Shown: positions 1-6,140 of the stretch, piece after piece | Layout of the letters: every line of letters begins with the position of its first letter | How positions within the stretch are numbered: the stretch's first letter is position 1 | Source of the DNA: a virus | Length of the DNA: 47,486 bases | IMG/VR virus record: IMGVR_UViG_3300024520_000118 | Span: 1-47,486 of that record | Direction: 5' to 3' (one strand) | Notes under the pieces: model-generated | What the model was told of the DNA's origin: nothing | The model's input: only the letters and a program-made list of their open reading frames with translations | The model's database searches: none | Program-made: the position numbers and the translations under genes

Positions 1-930
1 GGCACAACGCTCGCTGTTGTCTCGCCATGCGATTCTGGTCATGAATGACTGGCCGCCGATGGTGTCGGTCAGCTTGAAGAACCCAAGGCGCTGCTCGAAC
101 GACTTGCGGCTACCCTCGCGGACGAAGCCGGGCCATGCGATCTCGCACTGTGCCCACCAGTCTGCTGGGGACTTCGGCGATGGGGTGCCAGTCATCAGGA
201 TCGTGTAGCCATCGTTACCGTGCTCCTCCCTGATAGCGTCTGAGAGAGCCTGTGCGGCCTTTGTACGCTGTGCTGCTGGTGTCTTCAGCCTCTGGGACTC
301 ATCGAAGATGACGCCCACAGGGGCGGGATCTCCAGCCTTCCACTTGCGGAGCAGGCTGACAACGCCTTCGTACGTGAGCATCCTGGTGACGGTCCCCTCT
401 TCGAGACCCCACTTTTCGAATTCTTGACGGATGCCGTAGAGGCTGGACTTGGGTCCGACCCACCACCAGCCCTTACGACCCGACTTTTGCATGGTCGCGA
501 TAGCTGCGAGGGTTTTACCTGTACCCATCTCGGCAGCCCAGATGTGGTAATGGTACGTGAGTGCGGCGTTAGCCATATCTACCTGCTGCGGCATCAGGTC
601 GTAGTAGCCAAAGCCAGGCGAACCAAACTGGGGGTAGGTGTGCTCCTGGACGGGCTGGTCGAACTCCTCAAAGGGGTTCAGGCCTTCCATCCACTGCATT
701 TGGATACGGTTGCGCTGGCAGTCCGAGACAGACCAGGCCATACGCTTGGGCTCCTCGAAGCCATGCCACTTGGCACCCTTCATTGCCTTGATTTCGTCCT
801 TCATTGAGAAGGGCGACTTGTCGAAATAGATACGGCCACCCTCGTACGAGAGGACGCATTGGGCCTTAGTCATATGCCCTTTACGACCTGTCGGAACTAG
901 GAACGTCTTGTTTACTTTCACTCTAGTCAT
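1..930 (-). CDS. SNF2/DEXH-type DNA helicase, C-terminal part beyond window
   Basis: An ATP-dependent helicase/translocase of superfamily 2, likely acting in phage DNA replication or recombination. The reading frame is open from an ATG at 928-930 to the window edge (310 residues seen). An N-terminal ~110-residue region precedes the helicase core. The core shows a Q-like motif (LMPQQVDMA, ~112-120), Walker A (AAEMGTGKT, 132-140), a Walker B DESQ box (VIFDESQ, 207-213) and motif III (LMTGTPSP, ~242). The second RecA-like domain lies outside the window. Its ATG overlaps the stop of the upstream 161-residue gene (ATGA), so the two are translationally coupled and probably share the promoter at 1441-1478. 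The family is well supported by motifs; the exact role (replicative, recombinational or regulatory) is inference. Confidence 0.85.
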   Translation of the reverse strand, partial: MTRVKVNKTFLVPTGRKGHMTKAQCVLSYEGGRIYFDKSPFSMKDEIKAMKGAKWHGFEEPKRMAWSVSDCQRNRIQMQWMEGLNPFEEFDQPVQEHTYPQFGSPGFGYYDLMPQQVDMANAALTYHYHIWAAEMGTGKTLAAIATMQKSGRKGWWWVGPKSSLYGIRQEFEKWGLEEGTVTRMLTYEGVVSLLRKWKAGDPAPVGVIFDESQRLKTPAAQRTKAAQALSDAIREEHGNDGYTILMTGTPSPKSPADWWAQCEIAWPGFVREGSRKSFEQRLGFFKLTDTIGGQSFMTRIAWRDNSERCA

Positions 931-1412
931 GCTATCAATCCCTTCACGTCGTTGGCCGTCGGTTGTTTCAGTTCCATGAATTCGTTCAGGTTGTGCTTGA
1001 AGAATTGGAGCGTAGCTTGAACCTGGAACAGTGGTGAGCAGCAGTAGCCGGTCAGTTCGGCACGCCACTGGTTCGCTGTTCCTTGCATGTACATTACGCT
1101 GACGCGTTGGTTGTTGGTCTTGATGTTGAGTGTTGCCAGTGATGTCCACCCGCTGATGTCGTAGACGTCCCACAAGTCGCCTGCTACCAGCATGCCGAAT
1201 ATAGCAAGGTGGCGCAGAGGCTTAATGTCACATGTTCCAGCCATCGCTGCCAGGGCCTGAAGGTCCTTGACTAGCGTGCCACCCTTCACCTTGGGGCAGG
1301 CTTGGAGTATCTGAGCGACGTTCTCACCGCTGATTTGCTCGTGCATCGTGTAAAGTTCAGGCAGGATGGCTGGCCCGTAGCCCACCAACTCGCAGCCTAT
1401 TTTTGCATTCAT
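927..1412 (-). CDS. hypothetical protein (161 aa) coupled to the helicase
   Basis: I do not recognise this protein. It is a 161-residue soluble-looking protein with several cysteines (a CC pair near residue 124), no signal peptide and no membrane segment. The start ATG is preceded by GGAG with 6 nt spacing, and the stop overlaps the helicase start codon as ATGA. It is the first gene after the promoter-like element at 1441-1478. Position suggests an accessory factor for the helicase or an early function, but nothing in the sequence proves this. Confidence 0.75.
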   Translation of the reverse strand: MNAKIGCELVGYGPAILPELYTMHEQISGENVAQILQACPKVKGGTLVKDLQALAAMAGTCDIKPLRHLAIFGMLVAGDLWDVYDISGWTSLATLNIKTNNQRVSVMYMQGTANQWRAELTGYCCSPLFQVQATLQFFKHNLNEFMELKQPTANDVKGLIA

Positions 1413-1440
1413 AATGAACTCCAGTGGTTTCAGTTGTCTG

Positions 1441-1478
1441 TCTATTAGGTTATTGGTGTTGTCGGTCAGGGTCGGACA
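1441..1478 (-). promoter_or_regulatory. promoter-like element, copy 1
   Basis: On the minus strand TGTCC is followed after 20 nt by AATAACCTAATAGA. It matches four other copies in the window and sits about 30 nt upstream of the start of the 161-residue gene. Its TGTCC box lies inside the last codons of the upstream HNH-like gene. Function as promoter is inferred from repetition and position. Confidence 0.6.
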
Positions 1479-1987
1479 GCGAATGTGCCGTCTTCTTGCA
1501 TTTTGTGCGTTCTGTGGTACTCCTTGTGGTCGGCCCTGGCCATAACTACTGTCAGCTCATGGGCTTCCTCCCAGGCCTGCTCCCAGGTAGGCTTATGCAA
1601 TAACAGACGGGCGACCGTTTGGTGTCCTGTGGTCTTACGTCCAGTCACGTGGTGGAAGTCGTAGGTCTGGGTCAGGTCAGTGACTCCCATCGACATCAGC
1701 AGTAGGTTGCGATGTGCGTTGCGTTCTGACTTGGCCCTGTCGTGGATCGCGGCCTGCTTGGCCTTGACCTCGGGTAAGGCATGGTACGCGGCCTTGGCGT
1801 CCTTGTTTTTGTCGTACCATGCGGCGTGCAACGCAGCCTGCTTGGCCTTGCCCTCTGGCCTGGCACGTCGTGCTGCCTGGTACTTGGCCATGCAGGCCTT
1901 GCAGTCGCCAGTCTTCTTGCCCTTCTTGGGCTTGTACCGGTCGGTTGATCCACATTTGATACATGGTTTGTCGTTGGTGTTGGGCAT
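1466..1987 (-). CDS. HNH-like endonuclease with zinc-binding CxxC motifs
   Basis: A probable HNH-family nuclease of 173 residues. The N-terminus has two CxxC pairs (CIKC near residue 9 and CKAC near residue 28) suggesting a zinc finger. A basic Ala/Lys-rich helical linker follows, with an internal repeat of PExKAKQAAxH. The C-terminal region has FHHVTGRKT followed by HELTVVMARADHKEYHR, the His/His/Asn-like spacing of degenerate HNH domains. The second CxxC usually flanking such sites is missing. The start chosen has GGAG 6 nt upstream; the longer open frame upstream only reads through tRNA-Val. A terminator hairpin lies directly upstream. Could be a free-standing homing endonuclease or a packaging-type nuclease. 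Confidence 0.6.
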   Translation of the reverse strand: MPNTNDKPCIKCGSTDRYKPKKGKKTGDCKACMAKYQAARRARPEGKAKQAALHAAWYDKNKDAKAAYHALPEVKAKQAAIHDRAKSERNAHRNLLLMSMGVTDLTQTYDFHHVTGRKTTGHQTVARLLLHKPTWEQAWEEAHELTVVMARADHKEYHRTHKMQEDGTFAVRP

Positions 1988-2006
1988 AGTGATCTCCAGA
2001 TATGAG

Positions 2007-2042
2007 AAAAACCCCCGCTGACTGGCAAACACCAGGGCGGGG
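2007..2042 (-). terminator. rho-independent terminator after tRNA-Val
   Basis: On the minus strand CCCCGC/GCGGGG pair, with an inner CCTGG/CCAG stem and a TGTTTG loop, followed by GTTTTTCTC. It lies downstream of tRNA-Val and just upstream of the ribosome-binding site of the HNH-like gene. Confidence 0.75.
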
Positions 2043-2097
2043 ATTGTTCTTGTGGCCCACCTCAAGTGAAGTGGCGCTGCGTCCGGTTGCTTTGAAG

Positions 2098-2172
2098 TAG
2101 TCCTGGTCGGGCTCGAACCGACGACCTCCACGATGTCACCGTGGCGCTGCTAACCAACTGAGCTACAGGACT
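2098..2172 (-). tRNA. tRNA-Val (GAC)
   Basis: Full cloverleaf on the minus strand: acceptor AGTCCTG/CAGGACT, D arm TAGCTCAGTTGG, anticodon stem CCACG/CGTGG with loop GTGACAT (anticodon GAC), T loop TTCGAGC. CCA is not encoded. It reads GUC. Confidence 0.92.
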
Positions 2173-2198
2173 CTGTGCTATCTCTCTCTCTCACACGG

Positions 2199-2864
2199 TT
2201 ATTTTGTGGGGTAGATGTAATCATCAGGCTCGTACCCTGGGCGCCAACGTATGCCTGACAGCCAGAGTGCCTTGTTCCTGATGGCTCTGCGTGTATCATT
2301 CGTCTTCAGCAGCTTGACGGTGTTGGGGCCACCACTTGGGTACATCAGGTCGTTGTTGTGCCTGCTGTGCGTCGTACCGAATGCGTGTCCCAATTCATGA
2401 GTCATTACTGTCTGGAGATCGAAGGCGCCTTCGCCACCGCCACCGTAGGTGAAGCGTACGTTGGTGTTGAAGTGGATGACGGCCACGCGACGGTAGGTGT
2501 CGCCCACCCATCGGATCTCGCAGTACGCCAGCGTTTTTTGGTTGTTGTTGACGTTGTGGGCTACAATGACGATGTCTGCTTCGTTTGGGTCTGTCGTGAG
2601 GACGACTCGACTACCCAGAGCCTGGGCCCAGTCGTTGGCCGCTTCAAGTGCGATGTTGTCAACCTCAGGCACGCCCAGTTGGTCTACTGATGCGGAGACT
2701 TCCTCTGCGCGTATCAGGGCGAGCTTCAGGACGTCCTGCGTTGCCCAGTTGCGTAGGTCTCGCATCTTGATTACAGCTCGCTCGTGTGGAGTCGTGATGT
2801 CGCCGGGTTGCGCACTCACTGTTGTTGTAATTAAGACGAGGATGGTAGTCAAAAGGTTCCGCAT
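2199..2864 (-). CDS. exported metzincin-type zinc metalloprotease
   Basis: A 221-residue metalloprotease predicted to leave the cytoplasm. The start with GGAG upstream gives an N-terminal signal peptide (basic MRN, hydrophobic core to ~17, SAQ cleavage-like end). The active site is the metzincin signature HELGHAFGTTH (His156, Glu157, His160, His166), followed at the right distance by the Met-turn LMYP (Met174). Length and layout fit a single M10/matrixin-like catalytic domain with no propeptide or hemopexin domain. It is directly preceded by promoter-like copy 2 and followed by tRNA-Val. Secreted metzincins are unusual in phages. Possible roles are envelope passage, release, or action on host surface proteins; no inhibitor or immunity gene is seen nearby. 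Confidence 0.82.
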   Translation of the reverse strand: MRNLLTTILVLITTTVSAQPGDITTPHERAVIKMRDLRNWATQDVLKLALIRAEEVSASVDQLGVPEVDNIALEAANDWAQALGSRVVLTTDPNEADIVIVAHNVNNNQKTLAYCEIRWVGDTYRRVAVIHFNTNVRFTYGGGGEGAFDLQTVMTHELGHAFGTTHSRHNNDLMYPSGGPNTVKLLKTNDTRRAIRNKALWLSGIRWRPGYEPDDYIYPTK

Positions 2865-2906
2865 GTTTAGGCTCTCCTTGGAAAATACCCGGTTGTCAAT
2901 CACTCT

Positions 2907-2945
2907 CTCTATAGGGTAATGGGCAGCCGGGGTGTACTTTGGACA
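2907..2945 (-). promoter_or_regulatory. promoter-like element, copy 2
   Basis: Minus-strand TGTCC, 20 nt, then ATTACCCTATAGAGAGA, immediately upstream of the metalloprotease gene and just after the stop of the 105-residue gene. This copy resembles single-subunit RNA polymerase promoters (CTATAGAGAGA) most closely. Confidence 0.6.
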
Positions 2946-2947
2946 GG

Positions 2948-3265
2948 CTATTTGCCAAAGATGTCACGGATTTCGTTCTTAGCATCCCAGTACAGATCGA
3001 AGTACAGGTCAACTTGTTCTTCGCTACGCAGGTAGCACGACATCAGTTGCATATATGCGTCTTCCAGATGGCCCAGGTCCGTAGCAGTCGACCACGCGCT
3101 TTCGGCAAGTTCCCGGTAGTCACGTTCGTCGGTCGTCTCAGGGAGAACTTCGGAATAGCTGACGCGGCGGGAACCGTCGAACAGTTCGAATGCCAGGAAG
3201 GACAAAACCATCAGTGCTGCGATGCTCGCCAGGCTCATGCCAAGCAACAGGAAGATTCCAACCAT
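2948..3265 (-). CDS. small membrane-anchored protein (105 aa)
   Basis: Unknown function. An N-terminal hydrophobic segment of about 28 residues (positions 1-28, ending LAFELF) should be a membrane anchor, followed by an acidic, probably helical ~75-residue domain. GGAG lies upstream of the ATG in the same leader context (CTGGAGAACTGA) as the 230-residue gene. It lies downstream of the tRNA-Thr/tRNA-Leu pair on the same strand. Could be an inner-membrane accessory or spanin-like protein, but no lipobox or proline-rich linker is present. Confidence 0.7.
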   Translation of the reverse strand: MVGIFLLLGMSLASIAALMVLSFLAFELFDGSRRVSYSEVLPETTDERDYRELAESAWSTATDLGHLEDAYMQLMSCYLRSEEQVDLYFDLYWDAKNEIRDIFGK

Positions 3266-3335
3266 GACTCAGTTCTCCAGTGTTAAAGGGGTTTAGTTGC
3301 AGCTCAGGGACGCGTTCGCAATGCTTTCATAAAAG

Positions 3336-3408
3336 AGCTGCAGGTGAGACTTGAACTCACGGCCTCCTCGATACCAACGAGGTGCTCTGCCAACTGAGCT
3401 ACTGCAGC
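3336..3408 (-). tRNA. tRNA-Thr (GGT)
   Basis: Acceptor GCTGCAG/CTGCAGC, D arm TAGCTCAGTTGGCAGAGC, anticodon stem CCTCG/CGAGG with loop TTGGTAT (anticodon GGT), T loop TTCAAGT. No encoded CCA. Reads ACC. Confidence 0.93.
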
Positions 3409-3413
3409 TTGAG

Positions 3414-3498
3414 TGCCCAAAAGAGGATTCGAACCTCCACGCCTATTACAGGCACATGCTTCTGAGGCATGCGTGTCTGCCAATTCCACCACTTGGGC
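3414..3498 (-). tRNA. tRNA-Leu (CAG)
   Basis: Class II tRNA of 85 nt with a long variable arm (GTGCCTGTAATAGGCGT). Acceptor GCCCAAG pairs with the 3' TTTGGGC, anticodon stem CATGC/GCATG with loop CTCAGAA (anticodon CAG), T loop TTCGAAT. Only five bases separate it from tRNA-Thr, so they are co-transcribed. Reads CUG. Confidence 0.92.
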
Positions 3499-3541
3499 AG
3501 TGGCCTACCCAGGCCCGGTTAGGGGCCCAGGTAGGGTGTCT

Positions 3542-4234
3542 TTAGCGACTACGTCGCTCACCGTCAGCGGCGGGGGCGGAGACAAAGCCACCCTCTGGCT
3601 TCAGGAAGTCTTCGACCTTGGCGACCAGACGGTCGGCTTCGGGCAAGGTGCTGAAAGGCGTAATGCAATCAGAAGCCTTGGGACCGAACCAGGAGAATCG
3701 TCCCTTCTCAATCAGCTCGCGGCCCAGGGTCATGGGTTTGGGCCCATGGTCAGCCGTGGGCAAGTAGCTGTTGATGACGGAAGACTCGTAGCGTGCAGTC
3801 TTGTTGCCGCAGAAGAACTCCAGAAAAGTATCAGTGGTACGCTCGTAGAGCAAGTAGCAGGGGCCGAAGGAACAGCCGCTGTCCTTGACGTCAGCGTCAG
3901 CCATGATGCGTTGGAACTCAGGGCTGTTCACGTCGTTTTCGACGATCACATTGCTGGTGTCCGACAGATCCACAGCCTTCGCCTTACGGGCGATAACCAG
4001 AACATCCATGCTTTGACCGAGATCAACCAGGTCTTCCTTGGAAGCGAAGAAGCCGAAGTTGCCCTTCTTGATTTGGTCGAGGTCGACGTTTTTGCCAGCG
4101 ACGAACAGCTTGACACGGCGCGTGAAGTCAGACTTGCCAGCAGACTTGGACAGAGAGTCCAGTGCGGCGAGGTCCTGACCAGCAGTTGTCAGAGCGTGCA
4201 GGCCTTGGCCCAGGATGGAAAGATCGTTGCTCAT
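3542..4234 (-). CDS. conserved-type phage hypothetical protein (230 aa)
   Basis: A 230-residue cytoplasmic protein whose layout (KIKKGNFGFF-like opening, middle block CSFGPCYLLYER with FLEFFCGNKTAR, closing RFSWFGPK with an acidic FL tail) reminds me of a family seen in other phages and plasmids, for which I know no function. Four cysteines are spread in the middle and C-terminal part. The start has GGAG upstream, and it is the first gene behind promoter-like copy 3. No nuclease or polymerase motif is visible; a DNA-binding accessory role would be a guess. Confidence 0.75.
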   Translation of the reverse strand: MSNDLSILGQGLHALTTAGQDLAALDSLSKSAGKSDFTRRVKLFVAGKNVDLDQIKKGNFGFFASKEDLVDLGQSMDVLVIARKAKAVDLSDTSNVIVENDVNSPEFQRIMADADVKDSGCSFGPCYLLYERTTDTFLEFFCGNKTARYESSVINSYLPTADHGPKPMTLGRELIEKGRFSWFGPKASDCITPFSTLPEADRLVAKVEDFLKPEGGFVSAPAADGERRSR

Positions 4235-4274
4235 AGTTCAGTTCTCCAGTAAGTGAAAAGGGTTTCAGTGACGT

Positions 4275-4312
4275 TCTATTAGGTAATTGGTGTTTGGTGT
4301 CCGACGCGGACA
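4275..4312 (-). promoter_or_regulatory. promoter-like element, copy 3
   Basis: Minus-strand TGTCC, 20 nt, AATTACCTAATAGA. The TGTCC box is part of a perfect inverted repeat TGTCCG-CGT-CGGACA, which looks like an operator. It lies in the gap between the ParB-like gene and the 230-residue gene it would transcribe. Confidence 0.62.
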
Positions 4313-4320
4313 TGCTTTCT

Positions 4321-5271
4321 TCAGTTCTTTTTCGATTCTCGGGTTTTTCTTATCTGATCCAGTTCCTCCAGTTCTCGATATCGTTGTTTCGCGAGTTTAG
4401 CACGTCGCTCCTCGCGGGACATGCGTTCATGCCACTGCGTCACCTTAAGTGCTCTGGTCTGTTCATCCAGGCCAAGCATCCATTCAAGGGCAGCCTGGGC
4501 TCCCTCGGCAGGCGTCGTCAGGTTGTCTCTGAGTATTATCATTGAGAGATTCTCTAGCGAGTCCAACTCGTTAAGCGAGTCGTCAATCGGTCGATACCTC
4601 GGGGTCAGTCTGGTGTAGTCGTCTCTGCGTTCCTCGTCACGCTTTGAGATGCGGTCCCGCAGGATTCTACCCGCCTCAAGCTGCGTCTCTCGTACGGTGT
4701 GCTCGAGTGCGTAGTTGTAGACGTCTCTGCGAATGAATCGGTTCTTGATGCGTACCAGTTCAACAGCATGGCCCAGCGCGATCTTCTTGTCGTCCAGGGC
4801 CTTCAGGTATTTTGGCTGCAGGTCCAGCAGTGCGAGTCGTTGTCGTACCCAGGCGGGGGACTTGCCCACCATCTTGGCGATCTCTACCGCACTGAGGGTT
4901 TGCCCCACGGACTCATACCGCTGCAGCAGTCGTTGGATCTGCCGCGCGAATTCGGCGTCGGACGTCGTGATGTAGTTGGCGTTGGCCGTTATCTGGAACT
5001 GCAGAACTTCGTTGTCACTCATTTCCCGAATGACGACGGCAACCTCTGTCAGGTGGAGTGCCTTACAGGCTCGGAACCTGTGCAGGCCATCCACAAGCTG
5101 ATAGTTGCCTTCAGTTGTGGGGCTGGATCGTACGAGGATAGGTTTGAGAAGTCCGTGGTCACGGATCGAATGTACAAGTTCTTGAAACTCCAGGGTTTGC
5201 TCCCGCACAGGGCGTAGCAAATTCCAAGGTTCGTCGATTGCTTGTATCGGGATTGGTTTAACCTCGACCAC
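4321..5271 (-). CDS. ParB-like nuclease/DNA-binding protein
   Basis: A 316-residue ParB/Spo0J-family protein. The N-terminal ParB (CTPase/nuclease-fold) domain includes the LVDGLHRFRAC box (family consensus near GERRxRA), preceded by GLLKPILVR. A helix-turn-helix follows (SAVEIAKMVGKSPAWVRQRLALL). The C-terminal ~110 residues are charged and helical, ending very basic. The best start is GTG at 5269-5271, inside the end of the zinc-ribbon gene and behind an AGAGA ribosome site; an upstream GTG is possible but has no good site. No ParA partner is visible, so a role in plasmid-style partition is doubtful. Transcription control, replication regulation or DNA nicking are alternatives. Confidence 0.8.
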   Translation of the reverse strand: MVEVKPIPIQAIDEPWNLLRPVREQTLEFQELVHSIRDHGLLKPILVRSSPTTEGNYQLVDGLHRFRACKALHLTEVAVVIREMSDNEVLQFQITANANYITTSDAEFARQIQRLLQRYESVGQTLSAVEIAKMVGKSPAWVRQRLALLDLQPKYLKALDDKKIALGHAVELVRIKNRFIRRDVYNYALEHTVRETQLEAGRILRDRISKRDEERRDDYTRLTPRYRPIDDSLNELDSLENLSMIILRDNLTTPAEGAQAALEWMLGLDEQTRALKVTQWHERMSREERRAKLAKQRYRELEELDQIRKTRESKKN

Positions 5272-5722
5272 GGAGAATTCTCTTTTCTGTCTGTGCACGA
5301 TCCATTTGATGGGTGAGTCTGTGGGGTGCCTGGTGGATGATGCCCGTGGCTCCCAGACGTGCTTTGGCCATGTATACGAAGATTTGACGGCCAGTGATGC
5401 CACCTGGGATTGCCTTGGAGCCGAAGGCCAGTGCCTTGAGTTCCCGCACCCAGATGCCGTCCTCGTTGATCTCGTCAATGACGAAGGTCCCGAAGCTGCC
5501 GTAGCTTACTCGCTCGCCCTTGTGCTTGCCGGTCTTGATGACGGCATAGGGGCCTGCACCTCGGACTGACTTGACGGTCGATCCAACTTCAAGGGTCGCC
5601 CAGTCTGCCGAGACATCGGTGTTCCGCTTGACATAAAAGATATGACCGCATGAACACTCGGATGCACGTGAGTGCAGATCCTTCCGTGCGCATGCGGGAC
5701 AGTGTTTTTTGAGCTGTGGCAT
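5258..5722 (-). CDS. zinc-ribbon protein (154 aa)
   Basis: Function unknown. The N-terminus holds a zinc-ribbon: CPAC at residues 8-11 and CSCG at about 23-26. A ~95-residue middle domain is rich in beta-type sequence (VGSTVKSVRGAGPYAV, GTFVIDEI) and may be an SH3/KOW-like small barrel. The C-terminus is basic (TEKRILRGRG). The stop overlaps the GTG start of the ParB-like gene, so both are expressed together. tRNA-Glu lies just upstream. A nucleic-acid-binding regulatory role is plausible but unproven. Confidence 0.7.
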   Translation of the reverse strand: MPQLKKHCPACARKDLHSRASECSCGHIFYVKRNTDVSADWATLEVGSTVKSVRGAGPYAVIKTGKHKGERVSYGSFGTFVIDEINEDGIWVRELKALAFGSKAIPGGITGRQIFVYMAKARLGATGIIHQAPHRLTHQMDRAQTEKRILRGRG

Positions 5723-5765
5723 CGTTCCAGTCCTTCAGTTGAGTTTCAGTTTCAGTTTCAGTGAG

Positions 5766-5836
5766 TGACCCCACGGGGTAACGATCCCCGCTCTCCAGGA
5801 TGAGAACCTGGTATCCTGCCAATAGACGATGGGGCC
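5766..5836 (-). tRNA. tRNA-Glu (CTC)
   Basis: Acceptor GGCCCCA/TGGGGTC with discriminator A, anticodon stem CCAGG/CCTGG with loop TTCTCAT (anticodon CTC). The T loop is ATCGTTA, slightly off the usual TTCGAAT. Reads GAG. Confidence 0.88.
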
Positions 5837-5851
5837 ATGTAAATCAGTCAG

Positions 5852-5937
5852 CGGAAGCGCAGGGCGACGACCCCTGAACCCCATTACTGGGGCGCTGCCT
5901 TTCCAAGACAGGTGCTAAGCCACTTCGCGTCACTTCC
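5852..5937 (-). tRNA. tRNA-Ser (GGA), divergent
   Basis: Class II tRNA: acceptor GGAAGTG/CGCTTCC with discriminator G, anticodon stem CTGTC/GGCAG with loop TTGGAAA (anticodon GGA), long variable hairpin CCCC-AGTAAT-GGGG, T stem CAGGG/CCCTG. The T loop GTCGTCG lacks T54 and A58, and the D stem is weak. First transcript behind promoter-like copy 4. Reads UCC if functional. Confidence 0.75.
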
Positions 5938-5949
5938 GTAGTGCTGCTC

Positions 5950-5986
5950 TCTATTAGGTAATGGGTGTTTGACGCAAGGGCGGACA
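5950..5986 (-). promoter_or_regulatory. promoter-like element, copy 4
   Basis: Minus-strand TGTCC, 19 nt, ATTACCTAATAGAGAG, ending about 12 nt before the mature 5' end of tRNA-Ser. It would drive the tRNA-Ser, tRNA-Glu, zinc-ribbon and ParB-like genes. It diverges from copy 5 about 90 nt away. Confidence 0.62.
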
Positions 5987-6074
5987 CTCTAGTTCCATTC
6001 TTTCTAAGAAAAACCCTGATCTGGGTGCCCCTATAGAAGAGGTCAGAATGTCGGAACTATTTTGTCGGTTAGAC

Positions 6075-6111
6075 TGTCCAACTGAGACAACAACGCCAAT
6101 TACCTAGTAGA
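6075..6111 (+). promoter_or_regulatory. promoter-like element, copy 5 (plus strand)
   Basis: TGTCC, 19 nt, AATTACCTAGTAGA on the plus strand, about 30 nt before the primase-helicase start codon. The TGTCC box overlaps an imperfect inverted repeat GTTAGAC-T-GTCCAAC. Being the only copy on the plus strand and placed before the only plus-strand operon strengthens the promoter reading. Confidence 0.62.
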
Positions 6112-6140
6112 CAACAATACTCTAGCATTGAGGAACGACA

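Noticed and set aside
3304-3492. 62-residue minus-strand frame (and a similar one at 46318-46662)
   Set aside because: These are translations of tRNA genes.
3413-4252. 279-residue plus-strand frame over tRNA-Leu and the 230-residue gene
   Set aside because: Starts inside a tRNA gene and runs antisense to a gene with a good ribosome site and promoter-like element.
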